Shown here: in pieces, positions 8,332 through 16,770 of the stretch
Layout: the number at the start of each line of letters is the position of its first letter
Numbering within the stretch: position 1 is the first letter of the stretch
Assembly: GCF_000376805.1 (NCBI RefSeq)
Contig: NZ_AQXT01000002.1
Span: 3,162,001-3,226,000 of the forward strand
Origin: Henriciella marina DSM 19595
Lineage (GTDB): Bacteria > Pseudomonadota > Alphaproteobacteria > Caulobacterales > Hyphomonadaceae
DNA: 64,000 nucleotides
Direction: 5' to 3'
Program-made: the position numbers and the translations under genes
The notes under the pieces: generated by a model
Database searches by the model: none
What the model was told of the DNA's origin: nothing
The model's input: the letters and a program-made list of their open reading frames with translations, nothing else

Positions 8332-10239
8332 ATGCCTGATTCTGCTCGCCTCACTTCCCGGCCAACCATCCGCCAGCTTCCGCCTGATGCGGTCAACCGT
8401 ATTGCGGCTGGTGAAGTCGTGGAACGCCCGGCCGCAGCGGTGAAAGAGCTTGTCGAGAATGCGCTCGATGCAGGGGCGCGCGCCATCTCTGTCACGATCG
8501 AAGGCGGCGGTCTCAAACGCCTCATCATTGAAGATAATGGCTGCGGCATGAGCGGGCCCGAAATCCTGATGGCGCTGGAGCGTCACGCGACCTCAAAGCT
8601 GGCGCCCGGCGAGGATGGGCGGATCGATCTTCTCAACATCCACACAATGGGCTTTCGCGGCGAGGCGCTGCCCTCCATCGCCAGCGTGTCGCGCATGACG
8701 CTGACCTCCAAGGCTGAGGGCGAAGACGCGTCCGAAGTCTTCGTCGAGGCAGGCCGCATTGAAGGCCCGAAGCCCGCCGCCTGGACGGGCAGGGGAGAGA
8801 CCGGCACCCGTATCGAGGTCCGCGACCTTTTCCACGCGACCCCGGCGCGCCTCAAATTCATGAAGTCGGAACGCGCTGAAACCATGGCCGTCACCGACGC
8901 GGTCAAACGCCTCGCCATGGCCAATGCGGACGTGTCCATCTCGCTGGAAAGTAATGGCCGCAACGTCTTCCGCTATGCCGCCCATCAGGCGACGCCTGAG
9001 GGCGACCTCGAACGCCTCGGCTCGATCATGGGACGCGAATTCCGTGAGAATGCGCTCGCCATCACATCAGACCGCGACGGCGTAACGCTTACGGGTTTTG
9101 CAGGCCTCCCGACGCTCAACCGCGGCAACGCGCAATACCAGTTCCTCTTCGTGAATGGGCGCCCGGTGAAAGACCGGATGCTGACCGGCGTCATTCGCGC
9201 CGCCTATCAGGATTTCCTTGCCCGTGACCGCCACCCCATGGCCGCGCTCTTCGTCGATTGCGACCCTGAGCTTGTCGATGTGAACGTCCACCCCGCCAAG
9301 ACCGAAGTCCGCTTCCGCGACGCCGGGAATGTGCGCGGGCTTATCATTGGCACGCTTCGCCATACGCTGGCGGCTGCCGGACACCGCGCCAGCACCACAG
9401 TTGCGGGCTACGCGCTCGGCAAGATGCAAGGCGAGGAGACCCGGCCCAGGGACCAGCCCCTGCCCCAGCCATCGGTCTGGGACCGCTCAAGCCTCTTCCG
9501 CGATAGCTATGGCAGCGCGCCGCCGCGCCCGCAGGCGCCGGCTTCTGGCGCTGGCTGGCAGAGCGCTGCTCCCGCAGGTGGCATGGCCGAAGACAGCGCC
9601 CGCTACGACGCCCCATCCGCACGCTATGAGCCAGAGCAACAGCCGACGCCGCACGACTTCCCCCTCGGTGTCGCCCGCGCGCAGCTCCACGAAACCTATG
9701 TCGTCGCCCAGACCCGCGACGGCATCGTCATTGTCGACCAGCACGCCGCGCATGAACGCTTGGTCTATGAACAGATGAAGACGCAGATGGCCGCCGATGG
9801 CGTCAGGCGCCAGGCCTTGCTCATCCCCGAAGTGGTTGAGCTGACCGAAGATGAAGCGGCCCGCGTGCTGGAGCGCGCCGACGAGCTTGCCGAAATGGGC
9901 CTTGAGATCGAGGCATTTGGGGCAGGGGCGGTCTGCGTGCGCGCGACGCCCGCCCTCTTCGGGACAATGGACGCAGCCGGTCTCATCCGTGACCTCGCCG
10001 ATGATTTTGCCGAATATGAAGAAGGCCTCGCCCTCAAGGAGCGGTTCGAGGACGTCATGGGCAATATGGCCTGCGCAGGCGGCGCCGTGCGCGCCGGTCG
10101 GCGTCTCAACGGCGATGAAATGAACGCCCTGCTGCGCCAGATGGAAGCCACGCCCTATTCAGGCCAGTGCAATCACGGCCGCCCCACTTATGTCGAACTG
10201 AAGCTCGCCGACATCGAAAAACTCTTCGGACGGCGTTAG
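8332..10239 (+). CDS. mutL: DNA mismatch repair protein MutL, endonuclease type
   Basis: GHKL ATPase that couples MutS mismatch recognition to strand removal; 635 residues. N-terminal motifs are [27 protein letters not shown] and [15 protein letters not shown] low-complexity Pro/Ala/Gln-rich linker (about 360-440) joins the C-terminal dimerisation domain. That domain contains [12 protein letters not shown], which fits the metal-binding endonuclease motif DQHA(x)2E(x)4E, plus the supporting blocks [12 protein letters not shown] and CNHGRPT. The protein therefore should nick DNA itself, as in bacteria without MutH. ATG 8332 lacks a strong ribosome-binding site. The next gene begins directly after the stop. 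Confidence 0.96.
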   Translation: MPDSARLTSRPTIRQLPPDAVNRIAAGEVVERPAAAVKELVENALDAGARAISVTIEGGGLKRLIIEDNGCGMSGPEILMALERHATSKLAPGEDGRIDLLNIHTMGFRGEALPSIASVSRMTLTSKAEGEDASEVFVEAGRIEGPKPAAWTGRGETGTRIEVRDLFHATPARLKFMKSERAETMAVTDAVKRLAMANADVSISLESNGRNVFRYAAHQATPEGDLERLGSIMGREFRENALAITSDRDGVTLTGFAGLPTLNRGNAQYQFLFVNGRPVKDRMLTGVIRAAYQDFLARDRHPMAALFVDCDPELVDVNVHPAKTEVRFRDAGNVRGLIIGTLRHTLAAAGHRASTTVAGYALGKMQGEETRPRDQPLPQPSVWDRSSLFRDSYGSAPPRPQAPASGAGWQSAAPAGGMAEDSARYDAPSARYEPEQQPTPHDFPLGVARAQLHETYVVAQTRDGIVIVDQHAAHERLVYEQMKTQMAADGVRRQALLIPEVVELTEDEAARVLERADELAEMGLEIEAFGAGAVCVRATPALFGTMDAAGLIRDLADDFAEYEEGLALKERFEDVMGNMACAGGAVRAGRRLNGDEMNALLRQMEATPYSGQCNHGRPTYVELKLADIEKLFGRR

Positions 10240-10923
10240 GTGGAAAAGCCGCAGGCCATCATCTTCGATTGCGATGGCGTGCTGGTCGACTCCGAGATTA
10301 TCGCCATCGCCGTTGAGCGGGAGTATCTTGGCGGGCGGGGCCTCGTCTACGATGACGAGACCTATATTTCCCGCTTCGTCGGCCTGCATAATCGCGACTA
10401 TCATGCGGCTTTGCGGGCTGATGCCAGCGATCGTGGTATCGCACTTCCGGCAGACTTCCCGGCTATCATACAGGCTGCGATCTGGACCCGTTTCACGTCA
10501 GAGCTGCGGGCGATCCGCGGCGCTGTGGAGCTTGCCGCCGCCTTTCATGGGCCCGTCGCGGTCGCATCGTCATCCGAACAGGACAAGCTGCATCGCAAGC
10601 TCGAGATGACAGGGCTGGCCCCTGCATTCGGCCACCACATCTATTCTGCCGATCTGGTCGAGCACGGCAAACCGGCGCCAGACCTCTTCCTGTATGCCGC
10701 CGAGAGGCTCGGTACCGCGCCAGACACATGTCTGATCATAGAAGACAGCGAAAACGGCGTCCGCGCCGGCCGGTCCGCTGGAATGCAGACCGTCGGCTTC
10801 ACGGGCGGCGCCCATGCGGATGCCGGTTTGCGGGAAAGATTGGAGGCAGCCGGCGCGCATCATGTCGCCGCAAGCTTCGCTGAAATCGCTGCATTGATCG
10901 GCGCGGGTCGCCAGCAAGGCTAG
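10240..10923 (+). CDS. HAD superfamily (subfamily IA) phosphatase
   Basis: A 227-residue haloacid dehalogenase-like hydrolase of the phosphoglycolate phosphatase/beta-phosphoglucomutase type. Motif I is [11 protein letters not shown] with the nucleophilic and acid/base aspartates, motif II is VASSSEQ, motif III the lysine in HGKPAPDLF, and motif [15 protein letters not shown] helical cap occupies about residues 20-90. The substrate cannot be told from sequence. It starts with GTG immediately after the mutL stop (TAGGTG), so it is likely co-translated with mutL, and it ends with a 4-bp convergent overlap with the small acidic gene on the other strand. Confidence 0.92.
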   Translation: MEKPQAIIFDCDGVLVDSEIIAIAVEREYLGGRGLVYDDETYISRFVGLHNRDYHAALRADASDRGIALPADFPAIIQAAIWTRFTSELRAIRGAVELAAAFHGPVAVASSSEQDKLHRKLEMTGLAPAFGHHIYSADLVEHGKPAPDLFLYAAERLGTAPDTCLIIEDSENGVRAGRSAGMQTVGFTGGAHADAGLRERLEAAGAHHVAASFAEIAALIGAGRQQG

Positions 10924-11084
10924 TAATTCGCCGGTGGGTCGCTTGCCGGAAATGACTCGTCCAGCTCTTCGTCCTGATCGTCCCAGTCTTTTGGCGGGTT
11001 CTTCTGGCTTTCCTTGCCAGCCGGACGAACATGCTGATCGGCAAGCCCTTCCGAGGCTTCCTCTTCGATAGTTTTCTTGTCCAT
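10920..11084 (-). CDS. Small acidic protein with C-terminal ESFPASDPP motif
   Basis: A 54-residue hydrophilic protein with no cysteine, signal peptide or membrane segment. The start MDKKTIEEE was chosen because GGAG lies 6 bases before it; in-frame starts also exist at 11096 and 11129. The chain is strongly charged ([11 protein letters not shown]) and closes with [13 protein letters not shown]. From memory, the [10 protein letters not shown] ending recurs in short uncharacterised proteins of alphaproteobacteria, which argues that this is a real gene and that the tail matters. Its function is unknown. The end overlaps the HAD gene stop by 4 bp in convergent orientation, and upstream lies the divergent promoter region of the lactate dehydrogenase-like gene. 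Confidence 0.7.
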   Translation of the reverse strand: MDKKTIEEEASEGLADQHVRPAGKESQKNPPKDWDDQDEELDESFPASDPPANY

Positions 11085-11226
11085 CTCGATCTCCATTGTG
11101 GTGTGACCATGTAGAACGAAATCCCTCATCGGGTCGTTCCCCCGAGGGCGACGGTGATTGACGCGCCCTCGCGCGCGTGCCTAACGCTCAGACAAGGAAA
11201 AACCGCGGAAGGGAGACTGCGCCGCC

Positions 11227-12384
11227 ATGAAGCTCGAACGCGCCAATAACATTGATGATCTGCGTAAAATGGCGAAGGCGAAACTGCCGCGCATGGTGTT
11301 CGACTATATCGACGGCGGCGCTGATGACGAAGTGACGCTGAAGCGTTCGGTCAGCCGCTTTGATGACTATCAGCTGACAGGCCGCGTCCTTCGCGACGTG
11401 TCCAAGATCGACTGCTCAACCACCATCATGGGCCAGAAAACGCGGCTCCCCTTCTTCATCTCCCCGACGGCCTCGACCCGGCTCTTCCATCCTGCCAAAG
11501 GCGAGCTGGCGATGGCCGGGGCCGCGAACGAGAAGAAAGTAATCTATTGCTGCTCGACGCTCGCCTCGCAGACGGTGGAAAACATCGCCAGGGCCAATCC
11601 CGGCCCCAAATGGGTGCAGCTCTATGTCTGGCACGACAAGGAAATCGTGAAGACATTCCTGAAACGGGCAAAGGCAGCGGGTTTCACAGGCTGCATCCTC
11701 ACCGTGGATATGCCTGTGGCAGGTAACAGGGAGCGTGATCCGCGCAACCACTTTTCGGTGCCGCCGACGCCCAACCTCAAAATCGCCAGTCAGGTGCTTG
11801 CGCGTCCGCGCTGGCTTTGGGACCTCATTCGCAGCCCAAAGATCACGCCCGCAAATTTCAAACATCTTCGCGGCGGCGATGCTGGTGCCAAGGACGGCAT
11901 TATCGGGTTCGTGAACGAGCAGTTTTCCCGCTCTGTTGCCTGGGAGGACGTCAAGTGGATGCGTGACTTCTGGGAGGGCGGATTTGCCATCAAAGGCATC
12001 GCCCGTGCTGAAGATGCGAAGAATGCCGTCTCTTTAGGTGCCGATGCCGTCTGGGTCTCTAATCATGGTGGACGCCAGCTCGACACATCGGTACCTGTCA
12101 TCGACCTCCTGCCGGAAATCGCGGATGCGGTGCGCGGGCGGGCAGATATTATCGCAGATGGCGGCGTGCGCAGGGGGAGCCATGTCGCCAAGCTGCTATT
12201 GCGCGGGGCCACCGGCGTCGCGCTGGGCCGCGCGTCGCTGTTTGGGCTTGGCGCAGGCGGTCAGGCCGGCGTCGAAAAGGCGCTTGCCATCATGGAGGAT
12301 GAGTTCCGCCGCACCATGGCGCTACTCGGGGCAACAAATCTCGCTGAGCTCGATCCAGAGCTTATGCGAATTCCGAAATTCTAA
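11227..12384 (+). CDS. lldD: FMN-dependent alpha-hydroxy-acid dehydrogenase (L-lactate dehydrogenase LldD-like)
   Basis: TIM-barrel flavoenzyme of 385 residues that oxidises L-2-hydroxy acids, most likely L-lactate to pyruvate feeding the respiratory chain. Visible family marks are FDYIDGGADDEVTLKRS at the N-terminus, the FMN and substrate residues in WVQLYVW and LTVDMPVAGNRERD, the catalytic histidine and arginine in VSNHGGRQLD, and the phosphate-binding DGGVRRGSHVAKLL and GRASLFGLG. The region about 180-220 corresponds to the variable loop that makes some members membrane-associated. A GGAAGGGAG element lies a little far (about 13 bases) before ATG. Exact substrate within the family is not certain; glycolate or mandelate are alternatives. 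Confidence 0.9.
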   Translation: MKLERANNIDDLRKMAKAKLPRMVFDYIDGGADDEVTLKRSVSRFDDYQLTGRVLRDVSKIDCSTTIMGQKTRLPFFISPTASTRLFHPAKGELAMAGAANEKKVIYCCSTLASQTVENIARANPGPKWVQLYVWHDKEIVKTFLKRAKAAGFTGCILTVDMPVAGNRERDPRNHFSVPPTPNLKIASQVLARPRWLWDLIRSPKITPANFKHLRGGDAGAKDGIIGFVNEQFSRSVAWEDVKWMRDFWEGGFAIKGIARAEDAKNAVSLGADAVWVSNHGGRQLDTSVPVIDLLPEIADAVRGRADIIADGGVRRGSHVAKLLLRGATGVALGRASLFGLGAGGQAGVEKALAIMEDEFRRTMALLGATNLAELDPELMRIPKF

Positions 12385-12407
12385 GGGTTCATCCGGGGAC
12401 AGGGGAC

Positions 12408-13043
12408 ATGCAAACAGCAAGACGGAGCGATCAGCGCTTCTGGGACAAGCTCGCGGCAAAATATGCCAGCCAGCCGATCAGCGACGAGATAGCCTATGAA
12501 CAGAAACTCGGGCTGACGCGCAAACATCTGACGCCAGAAAGCGAGGTGTTCGAATTCGGTTGCGGAACCGGGTCCACCGCGCTGCGTCACGCGCCCTATG
12601 TCAAGTATATCCTCGCCACCGATGTCGCGGACAACATGCTTGATGTCGGGCGGGGAAAGGCGGCTGACGCGGGCGTTGATAATGTCGATTTCATGCGCAC
12701 CGGCATCGAGGAATACGACGCCCAGGGCCGACAGTTCGACGTCGTCCTCGGTCTCAACATCCTGCACCTCTGCCGCGATCCCAAAGGTGTCACCCGAAAG
12801 GTCCATAGCCTCCTGAAACCCGGCGGCTATTTCATACAGAGCACGGCCTGCCTGAAAGACGCCTCGCCCATCCTGCGTCTCGCCGTGCCGGTCATGCGCG
12901 CCATCGGCAAGGCGCCCTTTGTCAAATTTCTCTCTGAGGAAGATGTTCTCGAAATGCTGAACAAGACGGGCTTCAGTATGGTAGAGATTCTCCGCACCGA
13001 CAGCAGCATGGCCGCGAATTTCTACGTCGCGCAGAAGTGGTAG
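12408..13043 (+). CDS. Class I SAM-dependent methyltransferase
   Basis: A 211-residue protein with the Rossmann-like methyltransferase fold. Motif I is VFEFGCGTGSTAL (SAM-binding glycine loop), followed by the acidic end of strand 2 in ILATDVADNML, motif II/III FMRTGIEEYD, motif IV FDVVLGLNILHL and the post-motif LLKPGGYFIQS. An N-terminal helix (FWDKLAAKYASQPI) is typical of small UbiE/COQ5-like enzymes. The methyl acceptor is unknown. It starts 23 bases after the lldD-like gene and is probably in the same transcript. A short AT-richer gap follows it. Confidence 0.88.
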   Translation: MQTARRSDQRFWDKLAAKYASQPISDEIAYEQKLGLTRKHLTPESEVFEFGCGTGSTALRHAPYVKYILATDVADNMLDVGRGKAADAGVDNVDFMRTGIEEYDAQGRQFDVVLGLNILHLCRDPKGVTRKVHSLLKPGGYFIQSTACLKDASPILRLAVPVMRAIGKAPFVKFLSEEDVLEMLNKTGFSMVEILRTDSSMAANFYVAQKW

Positions 13044-13122
13044 ATTGCGGCAGCCCGTCAGACCCTGTGCCGCTGCGGGCGCTCATAAATTGCGGCGAAC
13101 TGGCATTGTTCATGTCCATTGT

Positions 13123-13151
13123 TTGACACCAAAATTGACGACCTGCATAAG
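13123..13151 (+). promoter_or_regulatory. Candidate sigma-70-like promoter of the SGNH hydrolase gene
   Basis: A perfect -35 hexamer TTGACA (13123-13128), 17 bases, then CATAAG (13146-13151), in an AT-richer stretch about 65 bases before the GTG start. The -10 match is only partial (4 of 6). Confidence 0.35.
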
Positions 13152-13216
13152 GCTAATACGGTGCCTTTTCTGGTGCTTAACCATACTTTTCATTCTGCAA
13201 AAGAAGAGCTTTACCG

Positions 13217-14023
13217 GTGCCCTCACTTCTCAAGATTGCTATATCCTTGGCCTTCATGGCGGCTTCCCTTAGCGCACAAGCTGCCGCGCAAGCCGGCCCT
13301 CAGGACCAGCCTTACGGTGACGCGCTCAAGAACCGCACAGAGGGAAAACCTGTCGTCCATCTCTTCGGCGACAGTATTTTTCGTGGCTGGGCGCTCAAGA
13401 AGTTTCCTGACGAGTACACTGAAGAGGAAACAGAAGAAGATCTCCTATGGCCGCTTCGGTCACCGGTCTCCATGATTCGGATGGTTTCAGATGGCGGTTA
13501 CGACGTAGGCTATGGCGGTGGATCGGGGCTACCAACTGCAAGCACAGGAAACGTGCTTATGGGTGTGATCCACGGTCAAATCCAAGAAGGCGACATTGCA
13601 GTAATTGAAGATGCCGGCGAGCACGGTAAGGACCCGATGGCGTTTTATCTTCTGCTGATGGATATTCGGGTCACGCTCTGTCGGAAGGATGTCGATGTCA
13701 TCTTCGCCAATACTTACGATGAGATCGAGCCTGGCTGGCTTACTTACCATTGGGGTGTCGAGGACGAGGACACGTATCGCTGGTCGGTTCCTTTTGAAGG
13801 TATGAGCATGAATGACGCCTATGCCAAAGCCGCGCGGGCAAAGATTGCAGATTGCAAGGACGCTCATCTTCTCGACGTTCAGGGACTGCTGAAGAACGTC
13901 AAACAGCGCGAGCACGTCGTCATTCACGAGGATGGTATTCATCCGAATATCGCGGGGCAGTGGGCGATCGCGCTGGCGTTGGAAAGGAAAGTTGAAGAAA
14001 TCCTGAGCGAACGCGCAGAGTAG
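13217..14023 (+). CDS. Exported SGNH/GDSL-like hydrolase
   Basis: A 268-residue protein with a signal peptide (about 1-22, SAQAAA). Block I of the SGNH fold is visible as HLFGDSIFRGW with the candidate serine nucleophile, and block V as DGIHPNIAGQ with the Asp/His pair. The oxyanion Gly and Asn blocks are less clear; DAGEHGKDP sits where block III could be. The family holds esterases, lipases and acyl-carbohydrate hydrolases, so an extracytoplasmic ester hydrolase is likely, without a known substrate. The start is GTG 13217. GC content and codon choice look lower than in the neighbours, suggesting recent acquisition. Confidence 0.75.
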   Translation: MPSLLKIAISLAFMAASLSAQAAAQAGPQDQPYGDALKNRTEGKPVVHLFGDSIFRGWALKKFPDEYTEEETEEDLLWPLRSPVSMIRMVSDGGYDVGYGGGSGLPTASTGNVLMGVIHGQIQEGDIAVIEDAGEHGKDPMAFYLLLMDIRVTLCRKDVDVIFANTYDEIEPGWLTYHWGVEDEDTYRWSVPFEGMSMNDAYAKAARAKIADCKDAHLLDVQGLLKNVKQREHVVIHEDGIHPNIAGQWAIALALERKVEEILSERAE

Positions 14024-14058
14024 CACCGAGCCGCTTTACCAGACCTCAAATACCCTTA

Positions 14059-14517
14059 TTACCGCCCGCGTTTCAGCTTCTGGATTTCCACTTCCAGCGC
14101 TGAGAGGAAATTTGACCGGTCGGCCGGTTTGAACGCGGCTGGTCCGCTTGTCTGTTCGCCCATTCCGCGCAGGTCTTCCATGATGGCGCGGGTCGCGACG
14201 GCTTGCCCGATGGAGTTCTCGGTAAACGCCTTGCCCTTGGCGGAAAGCACCCGCGCCCCGGATTGGAGGCACCGCTCGGCCAGAAGAATGTCGGCGGTTA
14301 TTACGATCGAGTTCGCATCTGCTCGCTCGGCGATCCAGTCGTCAGCGACATCCGGCCCATCCGGCACAGTCACGCGCGTGAACAGCTTGTGCTGCGGCAC
14401 GCGCATGAAGCTGTTCGCCACGACATTGACCGGCAAGCCGTGGCGAAGCGCGACCTTGTAGACCTCATCTTTTACCGGACAGGCATCGGCGTCGACATGA
14501 ATGACAATACCGCTCAC
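14059..14517 (-). CDS. YaiI/YqxD family protein (UPF0178, DUF188)
   Basis: A 152-residue cytoplasmic protein of the PIN-like UPF0178 family. It shows the conserved N-terminal IHVDADACPVKDEVYKVA, the middle SIVITADILLAERCL and the block ARVLSAKGKAFTENSIG. The aspartates in DADACPV and ITADI resemble a metal-binding nuclease site, but activity has not been established for the family as far as I know. The gene starts with GTG inside the stop of the upstream amidohydrolase (4-bp GTGA overlap), so it is translated from the same message. Confidence 0.92.
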   Translation of the reverse strand: MSGIVIHVDADACPVKDEVYKVALRHGLPVNVVANSFMRVPQHKLFTRVTVPDGPDVADDWIAERADANSIVITADILLAERCLQSGARVLSAKGKAFTENSIGQAVATRAIMEDLRGMGEQTSGPAAFKPADRSNFLSALEVEIQKLKRGR

Positions 14518-16619
14518 TCGCCCTCGGACGCCTCGCCGGCCGGTACAGCGACGTCCGGCGCGTCGACGAAAGGTTCGATGCCGAAGGCGGGATAGATGTC
14601 GCGCGGGAAATAGGCCGTGCCATCCTTCATAACCAGTTGCACCGTCTTGATCGCGGCAAGGTCTTCGAGGGGATCGCCTGGCACCAGGAAGAAGTCCGCT
14701 TTCTTGCCGGGCTCGATGGAGCCGATCTCTTCGCCCATCTCAAGATAGTCCGCAGCCTCCTGGGTAGCCCGCGTCAGGATTTCGGCGGGTGTGAAGCCCA
14801 CCTGCTGGAAGAGCTCCATTTCGCGGTGCTGGTTGAACGCCCCGCCCATATCGGTGCCGAACCAGATCATGATGCCAGCTTCGCGCATCATGGACAGCGT
14901 CTCGACGATCTGGTCGAACGCCCCGGCATAGGCGGCGTCATCTTCAGGTGTCTCGATGTTCGACCAGGCCTGTTTGGCGCCCCGCTGCACACCAACCGGC
15001 ATGTGGTCGATATAATCGGCGACACCGGCCCGCGTCTCGCCATTGCGCGAAAGAAGCAGCGCTTCATGGATCGCCAGCGTCGGATCAATCGACACATCTT
15101 TCTCCACCATCAGGTCCAGCGTTTCCTGAACCTGCGGGCTGTCGAGATCGACATCCGGCAGGCGCGACAGTGCCGTCAGGCGCAGCAGCGTCCGCGTGTC
15201 TTCCTCATCTTCCAGCACCCAGCCCAGCATGACCTGGTTGATATGTGTCAGCTCATCATAGCCAGCCTCGATCATCGCATTGGCGCGCGAGAAGGCCGGC
15301 ACGTGGCCCGCGACCCGCAGGCCGCACTCATGCGCGATATCGACCATTTCAGGCACCCACTCACCCTTCATGGAGTTGTAGATCTTGATCATGAAGAAGT
15401 GCCCGGCCTCGCAGGAGGTGCGGACCGCCTCATTGGCTTCTTCCTGACTGGTGACGATAATGCCATTATTGGAATTGTAGGGGCTCTTGCCCTCGATGAA
15501 GCTGGAGCGGACGATGCGTGGCCCGGCCAGCGTGCCGGTCTCGATCTTGTTGATCAGCTCGCCCAGCACCTCATTGTCATTGCCCATGTCGCGCACGAAT
15601 GTGACGCCAGCCAGCACGTTCAGAAGCGCAGAATTCTGCCCCATATGCCCATGCATGTCAGAGATGCCGGGGATCAGCGTGCCGCCCTTGCCGTCGATGA
15701 CATATTCGCCCTCGTCGCTTGCATCGGCCGCTTCGATCGCAGTGATGCGATCATCTTCGATGACAACCGATGAGGGCTTGGACAGCATGTCTGAGCCGGG
15801 CTCGAAAAGGCGCACATTGGTGATGCGCACCGGCCCGTCGAAATTGCGGGCATGTTCGGCCTGCAGATCCTCGAAGCGCTGCGTCGAATAGTCGACCGCT
15901 TTCTGGCGCAGCATCTCGTCATTGGCCTCAAGACCTTCCTTCACGATAAGGAATTCCGGCGTCATCAGGGCGAGATAGTCATCGCCCTCTGCATCCATCA
16001 GGAAATAGGTCGGGTCGAGCTCTGGCCCGATCAGCGCATAGGCGGTCGCCTCTACCGCGCCATCGGTGCTTTCCACCCCAAAGCTCTCGATCTCTTCCAT
16101 GCTGAGCGTGCCAGCCGGGAGCGCCGGCATCGACATGTCTTCTTCGCCGAGCAGCGCGCCTGCATAGATGGCCAGCGCATAGGGCGTGCCCGACTGTGCG
16201 ATATAGACGCTCGGCTCTGTAATCTCGGCCTCGCCCGGGCCAGTTGAGTCCGTCCAGCTTGCGGCGCCGTCTTCGTCTGAATAGCTCTCATCGACCGCAT
16301 TGCCGAACGTCGTATTGCCGCGCACCGACCATGACACCGGCACGCCGTCTTCGTTCAGCGTAATCTCCTCGACCATGGTGGGCCCGCGGCCATTATTGCG
16401 GTACTCATAGTCGACGGTGATCTCATTGCCCGCGCGGTCCACGACCATATCGCCGATCTTGGTGCCGCTGGTCATGATCGTATACACGGTCTGGCCATCG
16501 GCGGCGGTGGTCTCCACACCTGTCTCACCTGGCGTCTGCGCGCCGTCATCGCCCGATGGGTTCGAACAGGCACCAAGCGCCAGAAGACCCATCGCGGCCA
16601 GCCATCTATACGACATCAA
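14514..16619 (-). CDS. Amidohydrolase family lipoprotein
   Basis: A 701-residue predicted lipoprotein (lipobox LALGAC, Cys 18) located in the envelope. Residues about 20-260 form a beta-rich N-terminal domain of unknown type. From about 265 comes a composite amidohydrolase: strand ITNVRLFEPG, the metal-binding HGHM (HxH at 323-325), a histidine in RVAGHVPAF, the distal aspartate in FGTDMGGAF and the closing beta-sandwich ADFFLVPGDPLEDLAAIK. This architecture fits the imidazolonepropionase/prolidase-like group, which cleaves amides or dipeptides. The substrate is unknown. It reads away from the PQQ-type dehydrogenase gene, and yaiI follows with overlapping stop and start. Confidence 0.9.
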   Translation of the reverse strand: MMSYRWLAAMGLLALGACSNPSGDDGAQTPGETGVETTAADGQTVYTIMTSGTKIGDMVVDRAGNEITVDYEYRNNGRGPTMVEEITLNEDGVPVSWSVRGNTTFGNAVDESYSDEDGAASWTDSTGPGEAEITEPSVYIAQSGTPYALAIYAGALLGEEDMSMPALPAGTLSMEEIESFGVESTDGAVEATAYALIGPELDPTYFLMDAEGDDYLALMTPEFLIVKEGLEANDEMLRQKAVDYSTQRFEDLQAEHARNFDGPVRITNVRLFEPGSDMLSKPSSVVIEDDRITAIEAADASDEGEYVIDGKGGTLIPGISDMHGHMGQNSALLNVLAGVTFVRDMGNDNEVLGELINKIETGTLAGPRIVRSSFIEGKSPYNSNNGIIVTSQEEANEAVRTSCEAGHFFMIKIYNSMKGEWVPEMVDIAHECGLRVAGHVPAFSRANAMIEAGYDELTHINQVMLGWVLEDEEDTRTLLRLTALSRLPDVDLDSPQVQETLDLMVEKDVSIDPTLAIHEALLLSRNGETRAGVADYIDHMPVGVQRGAKQAWSNIETPEDDAAYAGAFDQIVETLSMMREAGIMIWFGTDMGGAFNQHREMELFQQVGFTPAEILTRATQEAADYLEMGEEIGSIEPGKKADFFLVPGDPLEDLAAIKTVQLVMKDGTAYFPRDIYPAFGIEPFVDAPDVAVPAGEASEGE

Positions 16620-16770
16620 AATACTCCCTCAGTCGGTGATCTGATTTTCTTGCATAAAAGCAGACTGAAGCGGTGAAAGCGAGAGGGCGTGTTGCTCTCT
16701 TTCCTCGCTCGCCGTCTGGACCTCAGGGTTCGCCGCATCATGTCCTTCAGGTCAGTAAGGAGATATCGCC

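Noticed and set aside
14637-15773. Plus-strand open frame of 378 codons
   Set aside because: Antisense to the amidohydrolase, His/Arg-rich, with no recognisable domain or start signal.
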